A program made the position numbers and the translations under genes. From the NCBI RefSeq assembly GCF_003171515.1, contig NC_089392.1, positions 620,001-684,000 of the forward strand: a DNA stretch of 64,000 bases. Direction: 5' to 3'. Shown piece by piece: positions 21,009-32,449 of the stretch (position 1 is its first letter; every line of letters starts with the position of its first letter). A model generated the notes under the pieces. It saw nothing but the letters and a program-made list of their open reading frames with translations. It was not told the origin of the DNA and made no database searches. This stretch comes from Pyrenophora tritici-repentis. Its lineage: Eukaryota; Ascomycota; Dothideomycetes; Pleosporales; Pleosporaceae.

Positions 21009-22016
21009 TCAACGTCTTCCGAAGCCATTCGCCATCTGCTTCTGGACATACTTGGCACCCTCCTTCTTGATGATAGGGAGAGCGTAGTCCTTGAACATGC
21101 CCATAGCCTGCCTCTGCCACTCAGGCTGACCAGGTTTTCCAGGCTTGCCCGCGTCTCTACCGCTCTTGCGACGATCGCCATGACGGTCGTCATCATCATA
21201 ACGGCTGCGCCTGTCGCGACCACCTCCATCATCGTAGCGAGAGTCACGACGAGGTTTGCTGTTGAACATGTCGTCGTAGCGGTCGTCGTAACGATCATCG
21301 CGATGTCTGCGCTCTCGGTCACCGCGAGGCTTGTCACGGCGATCGCGCTCGTCGTAGTATGGGTCTTTGTCTCTGCGTCGTCGGTCGGATTTGTAGCCTT
21401 CTGACTTGTAGCCATCGCGGGCTGGACGCACATCTTCTTTAGGTCGACGGGGCGGGTAGTGCTCGTCGTACGAGTCGTATGTGTCCTCGCGGACTGGACG
21501 GGGTCGTTCTTGGCGGTGTCGTCGTCGTGGTGGGGGTGGGGAGTCGGACTCGTCTGAGGAGTAGGAAGGCTCTCTGCGGGGACGACGGGGGCGAGCATCG
21601 CGTGGGGGTCCTATCTGGGCATTAGCTATATAGTCATGGTGTCTGGAAGTTTGTTGACTCGCCTCTTGACGACGGTGGTGCGGCTGATGGCGGTGGACCA
21701 GACGGTGGACCAGTCGGTGCGCCAGTTGGAGGGCCGGTGGGATACGGCGGCGGCGCATCGTCTTCGCGTTTGTCTTTACGAGGGCGTCTATGGTCTACGC
21801 GGCGATTGTCGCGATATTCACGGTAGTCTCGCTGGTGGTCTATACCAGGCGACCATTTCGGCTTTCCGTTTTCGTAATTCTCAAAGTGGTAAGTGGGATC
21901 TGCTGTGACTGATTAGTATTGATATCAACCTTTACGTCTATCAATCATGGCTTCATACGTTGCTGCCCCATAGGCGGGGGTGGAGGCGGGGACGGCATTC
22001 TATCTCGTCGGCCCAT
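21009..22016 (-). CDS. Arg/Asp-rich disordered protein with conserved-looking ends
   Basis: Three exons encoding about 299 residues: 21959-22016, 21663-21902 and 21009-21610. Intron 1 (21903-21958) is GT-AG (GTATGA donor). Intron 2 (21611-21662) lacks a usable GT donor in phase. It fits a GC-AG intron with donor AG|GCGAGT, a GCTAAT branch site and ATAG acceptor, joining phase 1 to phase 1. The protein starts MGRRDRMPSPPPPPPMGQQ, continues HFENYENGKPKWSPGID and a Pro/Gly-rich repeat (PTGPPTGAPTG). It then becomes a long RRD/RRS-type charged stretch, and ends in a probably helical tail MGMFKDYALPIIKKEGAKY. The composition resembles RNA-binding or splicing-related RS/RD proteins, but no folded domain is seen and the role is unknown. 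Confidence 0.7.
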
Positions 22017-23032
22017 GTTATGTTGTGGTTTTGGTGTTGTAGTGTTGCTTTTTCAAGTGTTCGCAGGTCGCAGGTCGTGGTGTGTCATGGATGGCAGGCG
22101 GCGAACATCTGACACTTAAACACATTGGTCTCGGCAGGGCTGCAGCTTTCTCAGCCCGTCGCAGTCTCACAAGACACCATGTCGTCATCTGCCTCGATCT
22201 CTCGACTTTTGCGGGGCTACCGACGCCTTTGGAAGCTTCGCGACGGCGTGGCATGGCTCAACTGGGCTCAAACTGGGCTATGCCATGTGCGCTGTGGTCA
22301 TTGTGCATGTCTCTAGTCGCATCGCATACGAGGGCCCACAGCCCCCCATACTCTGCAAGCCCATCGCCGGTTGTGACGCGCCCGGTGGGAATAAGACCGT
22401 TCCCCCCGCAGAGTCGCATCGTAGTTGACGATGATCAGGGTCTCCCGGAGAATAGTTCGTGTACGTGGTCTCCAATATGTGGTGTGCCTGAGCCCAATCA
22501 CCCCAGTCCGCGGCTACATCGCTTGCCCAACCTCCAACCCCCCAACCCCGTCACGAGGAGAGCGGTGAACACCGATACCCCATCTGCCTACTGACTCGGT
22601 CGGCCCTATGATGCTTACCTCGTACTGAACCATTCGCACCTTTCAACCAGCCTGTCATGACAGGGGAAATGTCGTGTCAGGTTAGGTCACGTGTCTGTCA
22701 GACTACTTTGGGTTACACCCGCAAAGTCTCCTGTTCCATGCCTCCTGACGTCACGACGTCTTTCCGTGCTTGTTGCGCAAGCGTCACACTCACATCCTCA
22801 CCGACTGAGTATCCGCATCTCGATAATGTTTCCTCTTTCTTGTGACGATTTCCTATTGGATATTTCCGTCACCCCATGGACAGTCTTCCAAGCTCTCTTC
22901 CTGTAGAGAGGAATCACACGAGAGAATCACCCTGGCACAACCGGGCCGATACAAATACACATCACATCCTGAGAAGTTACGGTAAGATCAGGCTCACATT
23001 AGGATACTAGATTATGCCCAAAACTTTCACGT
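22017..23032. other. Intergenic region, no supported gene
   Basis: About 1 kb upstream of the Arg/Asp-rich gene and downstream of the polygalacturonase gene. An ORF at 22082-22594 (plus) lacks protein-like features and is probably spurious. Nothing else is recognised. Confidence 0.5.
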
Positions 23033-24480
23033 CTATGAGTGCCCGCCTTTTCCACCAGCACCCGTGCAGTTGACCTGCTTCTCAATGCCCCCAACATTCG
23101 AGCAAGTGAACTGATTCGTGCCACTTGGGCTCGTGACATTCACATTCTGAATGTTAATGTTTGAGCACACAGACGGACTAGAGCACACAACATAGCCAAC
23201 GAGCGGGTCGTACTTCTTGCTGGTAGTACCCTTGAAGTTCTTGATAGTGACGTCGGAGATGGTTAGGTTCGAAGGGAACTATCATACTTTTAGCGTCGCG
23301 ATTCAGATGGACAATTGCATAGTAAGCTTACCTGATTGCAAAGAGTGAGGTTCTTCTGCCCGTAGCACTGGGTGATTTCAACGGCATAGTCCACATTCTT
23401 GATAACCATGCCGTCATAGGTAATGTTTCTGACTGCACCGCCGCCACCTCCGCCCTGGAGATCGCCGGAGAGAGCGGAGGAAGCGCCGGGCCAAACCTTA
23501 ATACGTGCACCATCTGAAGCATCGGACATGCTGATGTTGTAGACATAGATGTTCTCAACGAGGTCGATCTCGCCGGGGTACTGGCCCAAACTACCGACAC
23601 TGATGCCGTGACTACCGTTACAGATCAGGTTTTGTACAATGATGTTGGTGCTGTTCGGCTTGAAAGAAACGCAGTCATCGCCGTTGTTAATGTGTGAGTT
23701 CTGAATGACAACACTGTCTGAGCGATATGTGTCCCAGCCATCGGTGTTCTTAGCAGGGTTCTTGCTCGTGCTGTCTCCGAAGATGTCGATGTTGGAAAAC
23801 ACAACGTTGCTGGAATTGGCAACGAATGTGTACCATTGGGGGCTGTATCGAAAGTTCAGATCCGAGATCTTGGTATTCTCCGCGCCGATGAGACCGAAAA
23901 GAATGGGTCGCAGGATGTAGATATCCTTGGCGTATAGATCGTACCAGGCTTGGCCGTTACCGTCTAGTGTGCCTCCTCCGTAGACATTGATGTCTTGGCC
24001 GCCGAGCTGGAAGAAAGTAGTGGCATTTTGGTAAATCTGCTTGAACGAATTGGCTTGCCAGTAATCCGTGTCGTTGGTGAACTGAATAGTTCCCTGGATA
24101 TCTATAACCGTGTTAGAATTGCCAATGCGATATGAATTTATCATCATACCAAGATCAATATTGTTGAGGAAGGTGAGGTCCAAGGCAGTTCCAATGGTGA
24201 AATGCTGGTTCTTAGGGAAAACCACATGGCCACCATTGTTGCACTTCTTGATAGCCTTGAGGATGTTCTTGGAATCATCTTTGCCATTGCCCAGAGCTCG
24301 GACTTCACATGTCTTTGACCGCGGAGGCGACTCTGGGCATGTCTTTTTCGGGTGGTAAGGGTGTGCTGGATGACTTGGACGTTTGGACGCGACGACTTTC
24401 ACATCCCGCGCATCAAGGGGTGTAGAAAAGGCTATCGACGCCTGCAGCAGAGCATATGCTAATACCTCGGTGACGCGCAT
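23033..24480 (-). CDS. GH28 polygalacturonase, exo-type like, secreted
   Basis: Two exons (23332-24480 and 23033-23278) encode 464 residues. The 53-bp intron 23279-23331 has a GTAAGC donor and TAG acceptor in phase 0. The protein begins with a signal peptide ([19 protein letters not shown]). It has all four GH28 signatures: NTDGWD near residue 245, [18 protein letters not shown] and ARIKVWPG. The Asp residues of NTD and DD and the His of GHG form the known catalytic centre, which inverts and hydrolyses alpha-1,4 galacturonosyl bonds in pectin. The length and the insertion of several N-glycosylation sites fit exopolygalacturonase (PgaX-like) enzymes better than the shorter ~360-residue endo-enzymes; that assignment is an inference. 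Without exon 2 the protein would lose its last 81 residues with several cysteines. It is likely repressed by glucose and induced by pectin, as known for the family. Confidence 0.92.
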
Positions 24481-25809
24481 CTTGGTAGACGATCAGGGGT
24501 CGATGCTTGCAAATAGATTTCGGGATAAAGGTCAACGTCTACAACATCGAGGTTTACCACCATACTATCGCCATAATATACCCCATTATACGACGCGTCT
24601 AGGCTTTCAAGCCACGTTCTCGGCGCGGAGTAATTTTCGACTTGTCCACGATGATCCTATGGTCCCTCACGGTCAGTGGCTAAATCGGCCCGCCTGATTA
24701 CACTATTGCTGAAGAGGTGAGGCTTTCCCCACACTTCTGGGTACATGGCAGATGGGATTGGTGGACTAATTCATACCCCAGATTCCGCGCCTCTCGCCCC
24801 ACGATGCCTCTAGTAAGGAACGAACTTGGTATTTGCCAGTACTCTTCTTCGTGCAGTAAACGGCTATATCGATGTGTTGCCTGTCAGATAGCCGAGGCCG
24901 GGAGCTTTTTTGACATCTGCTGCAATTGTAGCACTATAGAAGTCGACCAGCTCACCACGGAAATGCCAACAGACACGCGAGATGACACGGCGTGATATGA
25001 AAGGGGTAGATATGGTCACCCCGACGCTCGACCACCACGCAGACTGAGCGGTATAGCAATCTTTGCAGAGATTGTGTTCTCAGACCGAACGTGCGTTATA
25101 TCCGAAATGGACTCAGATGATGCGAGATCTTTTCAACATCTTCCGCGGGCGCGTTGTCGATATAGTTTACCCAACGGCTGCACCCTCAAGTTGTTGGCGC
25201 GAACACAAACCATGACGCGCTTGCTCATGCATGGGTGTGGCCCCTGCCAAATTACCTAGCGTCACGTAGCGCGGGGAGCGACATACGGCTGATGACTGCT
25301 ATCTGACTTTCCAGTATCAAGCAGACACGATTTAGTAGCTAGTAGCTATGGCCGGACGTTTTTTTTTTGATCCAGAACGTAACTGTAATATGTTGTTCGT
25401 GGCTGTTGCAAGCGATGCAGTCATGGCCTCATCAAACTCATCGTCAGCCCTCAAACAATGTATGCAGACGGACATGTGCATGACTTCTGCACACGCGTTG
25501 GCCCAATAAACCTGCCCTGCATTTTGTCTTGTTGAGTGGTTGGCCGGTTGAAGAAGGAGACTAGATGCCACACTTCCCTTCGTTCTTTCCTACGCGTTGT
25601 CCATGTAAGCAGCGAACTTGGTACCGGCTCTGGTTCCATGGTACAGTTGGCCCAACGAGCCGTCCAAGATCAGTTCCTCTGGAAGATAGCAAGCAACTAA
25701 ATCGAATCGACAACTTCGCGACAACAAGCACATTCACTTCTTCGACGTTAGCGTCTCCATTTTCGCTGTCTACTAGGTTGTCTTATGACATACACAGCGC
25801 TCAAGCACA
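24481..25809. other. Intergenic region, no supported gene
   Basis: About 1.3 kb upstream of the polygalacturonase gene. Short ORFs on both strands show no domain. A T8 run occurs near 25360. Nothing else is seen. Confidence 0.5.
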
Positions 25810-26385
25810 ATGTCGTCCAGCAAACTCAATATTCCGTACTTCCACGACGACAAGAAAGGCAATGCGATACCCTGCTCAATAAGCAGACCGGAACTAGCTA
25901 CCCATAACAGTTGGCCATTGTCAACCTACAACAGTGCCTCTATGCAGCGCAGTTGGAACTTCACAAACCTGTCACCATCGTCTCCAGAACCACGTACCCG
26001 ACGCTCTCGACTTCAATTACGGGACCGCCGGAGAGCCAAACGTACCCTACGTGCATCGAACAAGATATCCCCGACTGCCTCTACAGTGCACGAGCGTGTG
26101 ACTTCTCTGGAAACCATCGGTCTCCAGCTCTCGTCTTTATCGCTCAAGGTATCGCCTACCTCCCAATCAGTGGAGCAGCGAAACGGTAATGCCACTTCTC
26201 CGAAAGCGCGATGCGGCCGAGAAGCGACGGTTCACGGTCAGCGTTCCTTACCGAGCACCCCATTTTTCCTGGGACCTGCCTCACTGGCGAACCCCGGCGA
26301 GGGTCTCGTGGGTTCTCAAATTAGAGATACGAGAAATTCTATGCAACTCAGCTTATTAGCCCGGGAGAAGATACCGCCCCTATGA
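25810..26385 (+). CDS. Hypothetical basic protein, uncertain
   Basis: Intronless ORF of 191 residues starting MSSSKLNIPYFHDDKKGNAI at an ATG in a reasonable context (GCACAATGTCG). It has a basic central stretch (RTRRSRLQLRDRRRAKR) followed by Ser/Leu-rich sequence (VTSLETIGLQLSSLSLKVSP) that could be helical. No domain is recognised. It lies alone in a gene-poor region, so it may be a lineage-specific gene or a chance ORF. The evidence is only length, start context and protein-like composition in its first two thirds. Confidence 0.35.
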   Translation: MSSSKLNIPYFHDDKKGNAIPCSISRPELATHNSWPLSTYNSASMQRSWNFTNLSPSSPEPRTRRSRLQLRDRRRAKRTLRASNKISPTASTVHERVTSLETIGLQLSSLSLKVSPTSQSVEQRNGNATSPKARCGREATVHGQRSLPSTPFFLGPASLANPGEGLVGSQIRDTRNSMQLSLLAREKIPPL

Positions 26386-28334
26386 GGATGTTGGATGCTG
26401 GATGTTAGTAAGCAATAAGCCTACAGGTTCGTTGCTTCGCACTAAACGAGCCAGGGTTCTCATGATTTGAGAGATGTACTGGTATTGATTTTATATCGTG
26501 GGTAAAAGCCACGTGCCAGAGGAATATGTTTCCATAACGGTGCCGTAGCTTGGTATTTTGATGGCTTTTTGTATTTCAAAAAGGTTGGCTTAATATTATG
26601 GATTATGGAAGGTGCAAAGATTTCGTCAGGAAACCGAAGCGCTGTCCATGAGAGGCTTTAATACAATGCAACAGCTTTAGATTTTGAGGTTTCCGACAGA
26701 CTATACATTCGTCCCGCAATTAAAGTCAATAGTGATGAATCAAGTACTGACGTATGTACACAACAATCCCGGATACATTTCATTTTTACTTAAGAGGTAC
26801 AGCCTTCCACCACATGGCCATAATTTCTCTCTATTTAGAGCCTATAGTCTCATAGTAACCACGGTTTTTTTATCGATCGATCAATCAATCAATCAGAAAG
26901 GTAAATTTCTAAAGGAAAATTTTCAACGTCAATTTAACTAAGGACTGGCGGACAATGCAAAATCATGGGAAATGTTTCCGCAATTTTATAAAGCCATTGC
27001 GGACTTGGGATTTAGAAAAAAGTAATATACAGAAGGGAGTTTTTTTTTAAGAAAAATAGAAGTACAGGACCATCGAGGACATGTATCATTTGTCACCGCG
27101 TTTAGTTTTTAGTGACAGGAAGAACCATCATAGGCATGGCAAGTAGTTTTGAAAATCAAGCTATGCTTTGTGAAGAAGGAGGGCCAGTTGTGAGGGTACA
27201 GAGGGGGTTTACATACTTGGCCACCGTACGAATGTATTCATGGCGCGGGGGGGTTTTTTTTGCTTTTCGAGAGAGTTGTCTCTGGCTATACATGCAGGGT
27301 GTATATACATCTTTTGAACGCATTTATCGCAGGTAAAATAGGTATCTGTTGAGAGTGTTGAGAGTATCTGAGTTCAGTCCAGGGTAGAAGGTGCTTGGGA
27401 GTCACATGATATGCTGGTGTGGCAGGCACTGCCCGGTGGGCAATAGCACCCACCACAACAGAGTGAGTCTGTGACACTCAACACGATAGAAAAAACAATA
27501 CGTTACAGCCACCCCGCCTTGTTCCTCCTCCCACTCGGTTATCCATGGTAGTCATACTACTAGAGGGACCTTGTTCCAATAGTATCGATTTGATCTTTTG
27601 CGGTTCCCCGATATTTCTCAAACGGCGGAACAAACAGATCTATGTATTTTTGACTTTACCTAGATACTTCTCGTCAGAAAGTCGCCAAAGTGCACCAGAT
27701 AATAATATCACGAATAAATCAAGTCTTATGTAAAGAAGTTGGCTTTTCTCATCGGGTGTTGGAATGCAGTTTGCGACAGCGACAGCGACAGTGTGCCAGA
27801 CAAGCCTACAGTAGTGCCCGATGACGTATGTGGCCCCGCCAAATGTCGGTCTCAATACCAACCTCCTTATCTTTGCGCCCTTGAACCCGCCACTCATGGG
27901 CTTTATGACTGAACTTACTTTTTGTGTATAAACAGTCGATGAAATCCTTTATGAGTCTGAGGATCTGCCACCAGCTTACGCAAGCTATCGAGCGACCCCA
28001 CCCATCGTGCAGTCGCGTCAAAAATCAAAAGCAACTTCTCAATGACCTTGCCTGTACATTACAAGCAGTAGTTGTCTAAACATAGAGACATGTCGCCTCA
28101 AAAGAATTGCTCACTGTTACTTGCATACCCTTTCTGCTGACTGCATGCTGTTCATGTTGGAATGATGCAAGCACCGGGGAATAGCTGCAGAAGGCACATT
28201 CCTGTGACATTCAATGACGAAACAGTTTTTCTATTGCTGTCATGGCCTCTCACACGCCCGTATCGCTTCGTCGCAGAATTTCCACATCATCAGTTTGTTC
28301 CGCATCAATCAATACAGAACCGAACAACCTCGCA
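26386..28334. other. AT-richer gene-free region
   Basis: About 1.9 kb with more A/T than the flanks between roughly 26500 and 27300, including poly-T and poly-A runs. It has a short (ATCA/ATCG)n tract at about 26872-26895. No ORF of interest or transposon end is recognised. It may be old repeat-derived DNA, which is unproven. Confidence 0.45.
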
Positions 28335-28646
28335 ATGTCCCAACATCAAAATCATAAAAGGGATACGGGTCGTATCTTAGACCAACAAACAGCCGCTACT
28401 TCTGGAAAACCGCGGTGCGCGCTACGTCCACGTATCAACCCTGCGGCTCCATCTTCCGTTCCAGATCTTTTGGAACTCCCTTCATCGGCTTGTCGATGTA
28501 GCTGTCGAAAATGTCCGCTTTGCACACTGTCACGATCACACGGCAAAGAGGATGATAATGAAAACTCAGATGACTTGCACATGACGCTATTGCCGCTTGC
28601 CAATCTTCGGGTCCACGAGACTGCCGGAAATGATTTTGGTAGATAA
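28335..28646 (+). CDS. Small Cys-cluster hypothetical protein, uncertain
   Basis: ORF of 103 residues from an ATG in good context (GCAATGTCC). The same frame is open upstream to 28242, which would add 31 residues. The sequence includes LRPRINPAAPSSVPDLLEL, then a cysteine cluster CRCSCRKCPLC, then an acidic stretch (KEDDNENSDD). The Cys spacing is not a known zinc finger that I recognise. Composition is protein-like but there is no family support, and it lies in a gene-poor stretch. Confidence 0.33.
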   Translation: MSQHQNHKRDTGRILDQQTAATSGKPRCALRPRINPAAPSSVPDLLELPSSACRCSCRKCPLCTLSRSHGKEDDNENSDDLHMTLLPLANLRVHETAGNDFGR

Positions 28647-30114
28647 ACACAGGAACTTGCAAAAAGCAAAGAAGTCGGCAAGTAAATTGGGCCCATGTAG
28701 GGATATTCGGGCGAAAAAGTGGAGGTTACGGCAGTATCGTCGAAAAAAGTCAGAAAGGGCTCAAGAGAAGAAGACGAACAGTGCTTAAGGTCGGGGCACG
28801 ATCATGGAAAACCGCCAGAACAGGATCACAGCCTGATTGGTAGGATGAAGATGGGTACGAGTATGGGATAGAGAGGCAGGTGGAGTGATAGCCATAGGTA
28901 TCGTACTACATGTCCATGCGAATGTACTTAATAACTCCGACATTCACCATCATGTCATGTTCCAGCATGTTGAGACAACGACAAGCTCATGAACAACCAA
29001 CGAGCCAAGTCTGTACTGCCCGCTCTTGTATATGCCTTGGATAGATAGGTATCCCCATCCTCTAGTAACGTCATATTGCATACGGCGCGGCCCGGGATCT
29101 TGAATCAATTCTTGCAGTACTGCGAGTGACTCGGGCGCCGGACATGCTCCAGAAGAAGACATGCTGCACCGATTTGGACTGGGTTTGTGTGGTGGGGATA
29201 CCCCATCCGCTCATGACACGCACAGGACAGAAAACTCGACCAATGACTAGGTGCTATAGTTCAGCCTGCATAGCATGTCCAAAAAGCGCATCCAGTTCGC
29301 TGGTAAGTTCAATTGCTACCGGCATCCAATAAATTGTAACACCGGTAATTACAACACTGATCCAGACAATGGTGGACTCAGCCTTGAGAGTGGTTGGACG
29401 ACACTTCTGGGGAAGAACGCGCGACATGCAATCTAAGAAAGCACGTGCTGCGGGAGTACAGTAGACGTGCATGCAAGTGTCGGAAGTGCGACATGTCACA
29501 ACGGGTGCCTAACAACATACGAGGCCGTTGCAAGCCCGCAAATTTGTGGAATGCAGCCGCACGTATCTGTAGCGTTCGCCGTTTTGCCATGCAAGTGGGA
29601 AATGAAACCTCGCTTGCACCGTTGGCAACGCGGTCGGAACAGGACGCACGAATCAGCTAGAGACGCTAAAGCAGCAAGCCATCCTCCAACCCCACTCCCC
29701 TTTCTCTTCCTGCTTCAAAGGATCTAGGATGTTTACTTACCGCTACGTTTACCCACCCCTTTGCGATGCAGTCGCAAGGCCATCCACATGGCACATGTCC
29801 AATATCTCTGAACTATCACATGGATCCCTGGGTGTGATGATGCTTGCAAGTGGGTGCACAGCGTGCATTTAGAAGCGCCACATTGCACCTTGGCTCTCTT
29901 GTCGGATTCATCGCAAGCTTGAGCCAATTCAATGTGGTGCGGCTCGTACCGTTGTTGCCGCCGTTAAAGAAGGGATTGGCGAAACCATGGTGTGGTGATC
30001 TCATGGTTTTCTTGACCGACTTTATTTCTTCTGGTTTTCTGCGACTTTGCTCAGACACATCCGTTCTGTTGCTTCTTACATGAGGAAGTACACCGTGATT
30101 TCCTCGCCTGCGAA
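28647..30114. other. Gene-poor region
   Basis: About 1.5 kb. A 70-codon minus-strand ORF at 28950-29162 (starts MSSSGACPAPESLAVLQELI) has protein-like composition, but there is no further support and it is not called. Other ORFs look random. Confidence 0.45.
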
Positions 30115-30392
30115 ATGCCTCTACTTCACTGGATAGCTCGATGCTTTTGTATGTCGCCTGCACCGGCGAGCAACAAAGAGAACAACAGCTCAAGGTACTT
30201 GTACTCCTAGTGAAACTTGTTGCACACAATACTTATTATAGTAGTCAAGTACCACCATCTACAGAGACCTTGCCATCTTGTCCGTATCCGTATCTGTACG
30301 ATGAACCGGATTCCCCACCTAAATATGATTACGACGAAGATGAGCCGCTGCCCCAGTACCCCGGACCTTCGCATACCGAGCAACAGGCCTAG
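30115..30392 (+). CDS. Mini-protein with Pro/Tyr/acidic tail, two exons
   Basis: Predicted gene encoding 76 residues. Exon 1 is 30115-30194 and exon 2 is 30242-30392. The 47-bp intron 30195-30241 has a GTACTT donor and TATAG acceptor, joining in phase 2. The N-terminus is hydrophobic and Cys-containing (MPLLHWIARCFCMSPAPA). The C-terminal part is Pro/Tyr/Asp-rich, with PYPYLYDEPDSPPKYDYDED and QYPGPSHTEQQA. It contains PPKY, which has the form of a PPxY ligand for WW domains such as those of Rsp5-type ubiquitin ligases. Fungal genomes carry many short proteins of this style (Cys-rich start, PPxY tail); this comparison is from memory. Function is unknown; a membrane-associated adaptor is one possibility. 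Confidence 0.5.
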
Positions 30393-31834
30393 ACCAATCT
30401 CCGGGAAGAAACCACCATCCTTCAGATTACCCATGGAAGCGACATACCGAGCGACTACCGACAATACTGAGCATCAAAGGAACCATTGAGTTTGAACGAT
30501 TTTGGAGGAGAGACGCAGCCTGGAATATGGGACGAGTGGAGTACTCTGTGGCATCAATACATGGTCCATCCCACACTACATGTTGCTACACATTCCATTC
30601 GGACAGCGTGCTATCACGCGAGCAGATCCGATGACAAGGTTGACTACATATTTGAATCATCACGTCTTGTACTTGGAAGAACCACCACCGACATCAGGAA
30701 AATGGACTTCGAGAACTCGGGAATGTCCACAGTCATCGCGCCCTCGTGCAATTCGGAACACGAGTACCAACTGGAAGATAAAATGAACGCCCTCGTGCCT
30801 GCCGAGAGCTCTTCCTAGGATGGTCGAGTCTATTGGTCCCAGAGGACGAGAAGTTTGACTGGGCCTTCATTGAGACGTGACTGCAGCCCATGAGACGTCA
30901 TTGCAGCCCACGAGACGTCACTGCAGCCCACGCACGAAGCGCATCCAGCTAAATCACCATAGCTACAACCTTATTCTCAGCTGGCAGTCTTCCTTAGAAC
31001 ATAGGAAAGTGTTGTAGGACGGGAGAATTGGACACGAAAGCAAGAAGCAGAGGAAAAGGAGTAGGAAAGCTACATGCGGAGTGTCCTGAAAGTAGCAAGG
31101 GTCTCAATTGCAGTCAGCGAGTTTGGAAAACGACTCTATGACAAATAATCCCTGCTATCTCATGTACATACTTGCTGTAGCACTACTGAGACAGAACGAC
31201 GCTGCCTCTTTCTGATTAGCACAGACGTCAAGTAAAAGAGGTTCTGACAGCAATTGCGAACACCATAGCATTTGTGCGAGGAGACAAATTGACGTCTCTC
31301 TACATCGCTCTCAACCAATCTACTCGGCGCTTTCATCCTGGTGGTATAAGGTGAGTGTTTTGTTTTACCCCACATCCGCCGCACTTGCGCCTGATGTCCC
31401 CACTTATTGGTGAAGGGGACAAATCTTGTGAATCAAGAGGATGGCAGGAGCAAAGGAGAGTGTGCTGATTGGTGACGCAATGCGCGTGCGCACCAGTTCC
31501 CTCAGCAGATTTACTCATGCTGACCGCCTCCCAGCTTGGATGTAGCGCCATGTTCTGATCTCAGTCGACTGCAATTGTTGGGCTTGGCAAGTGAAGGTGA
31601 ACCATGGATGAGCTGCACCTATTGTACAACGGAGATATGGATAAGTAAACCAATCATTGTGATGCCACTATAGGTACCTCCGACGCTGTCTCATTTCGTC
31701 CAGATTGCAGACAAGACAATTAATTCTTCTTCGAGTCAGAAACATACTGCAGTCCTACCGCCCTCGCTGCTTGTGCGCAAACTAAAAACACCCAACCAAA
31801 ACCTCAGCACAACAGTTGCAGACATCGCAGCACA
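30393..31834. other. Gene-poor region with a small tandem repeat
   Basis: About 1.4 kb. Overlapping frames at 30486-30818 (plus) have some protein-like pieces (for example IPHYMLLHIPFGQ), but no consistent exon structure could be built, so a decayed gene is possible. The 20-bp repeat at 30872-30931 is listed separately. Confidence 0.45.
30872..30931. repeat. Three tandem copies of a 20-bp unit
   Basis: The unit GAGACGTCACTGCAGCCCAC occurs three times with one to three mismatches, at 30872, 30892 and 30912. GACGTCA in the last two copies matches the palindromic CRE-like core, but no function is implied. Confidence 0.85.
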
Positions 31835-32449
31835 ATGTCTTCGCAAGGACATATCTCTCCCGTGCAGGAAACAGCGACAGTTCCGGAAGCGCGCAAGACA
31901 TCCTCCCCAAGCAGTGATTACCTGCGCAGATGCCTTGCATCGTGGGCAGAACCTATTTACACACCACCTGAATGCCGAACTATCAGCCACTGCAGTTGGG
32001 CCGGATTCACGGCAGTGTCTGCGCCAGCCTCAGCGAACGGCATGCTTAAGGCTTCCGACCTATGGAAGGATCGCGGTACAACACATGGCTACAATCCCCC
32101 GACAAGCGAGCGGTGCTATCTGGGAGTGAATCAGCCACCTCACGACTCCAAGTACGAGCACATGTTGAAAGCCAAGCAGCTACGCTGCCGACAGCGCAGT
32201 TCTGCAACGAGCTCGGCGACAGTGAGCTCGCAAGGTGAAGATGGGGCTAAACCTGAGCCGAAATCAGCGCCCATGGAATTCTACAAGCAAGCACCGAAGC
32301 GTGTATCAACCGCATCACGGCTCACGGCAGGCTTGGAGATGAGGACAGTGAAGCATGACAAGAAGACATATGCGGCGGTGATGGGCATGGATGCCATGGC
32401 ATGCGACAACCTTCCCTCTGCTTTCGAGTCAGATGATGAGGAAGACTGA
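31835..32449 (+). CDS. Hypothetical protein
   Basis: Intronless ORF of 204 residues, starting MSSQGHISPVQETATVPEAR from an ATG in good context (CACAATGTC). Protein-like features include SDYLRRCLASWAEPIYTPPE near the start, a Ser/Thr/Gln-rich middle, LTAGLEMRTVKHDKKTYAAV near the end, and an acidic terminus (FESDDEED). There is no recognised domain, signal peptide or membrane segment. Coding probability is supported by length, start context and the typical acidic C-terminus. Function is unknown. Confidence 0.6.
   Translation: MSSQGHISPVQETATVPEARKTSSPSSDYLRRCLASWAEPIYTPPECRTISHCSWAGFTAVSAPASANGMLKASDLWKDRGTTHGYNPPTSERCYLGVNQPPHDSKYEHMLKAKQLRCRQRSSATSSATVSSQGEDGAKPEPKSAPMEFYKQAPKRVSTASRLTAGLEMRTVKHDKKTYAAVMGMDAMACDNLPSAFESDDEED

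Noticed and set aside
22082..22594. 170-codon ORF on the plus strand
   Set aside because: Starts close to and runs away from the Arg/Asp-rich gene, but composition and lack of a domain suggest chance.
29816..30229. 137-codon ORF on the minus strand
   Set aside because: It overlaps the start and intron of the better supported mini-gene at 30115-30392 and has no recognisable domain.
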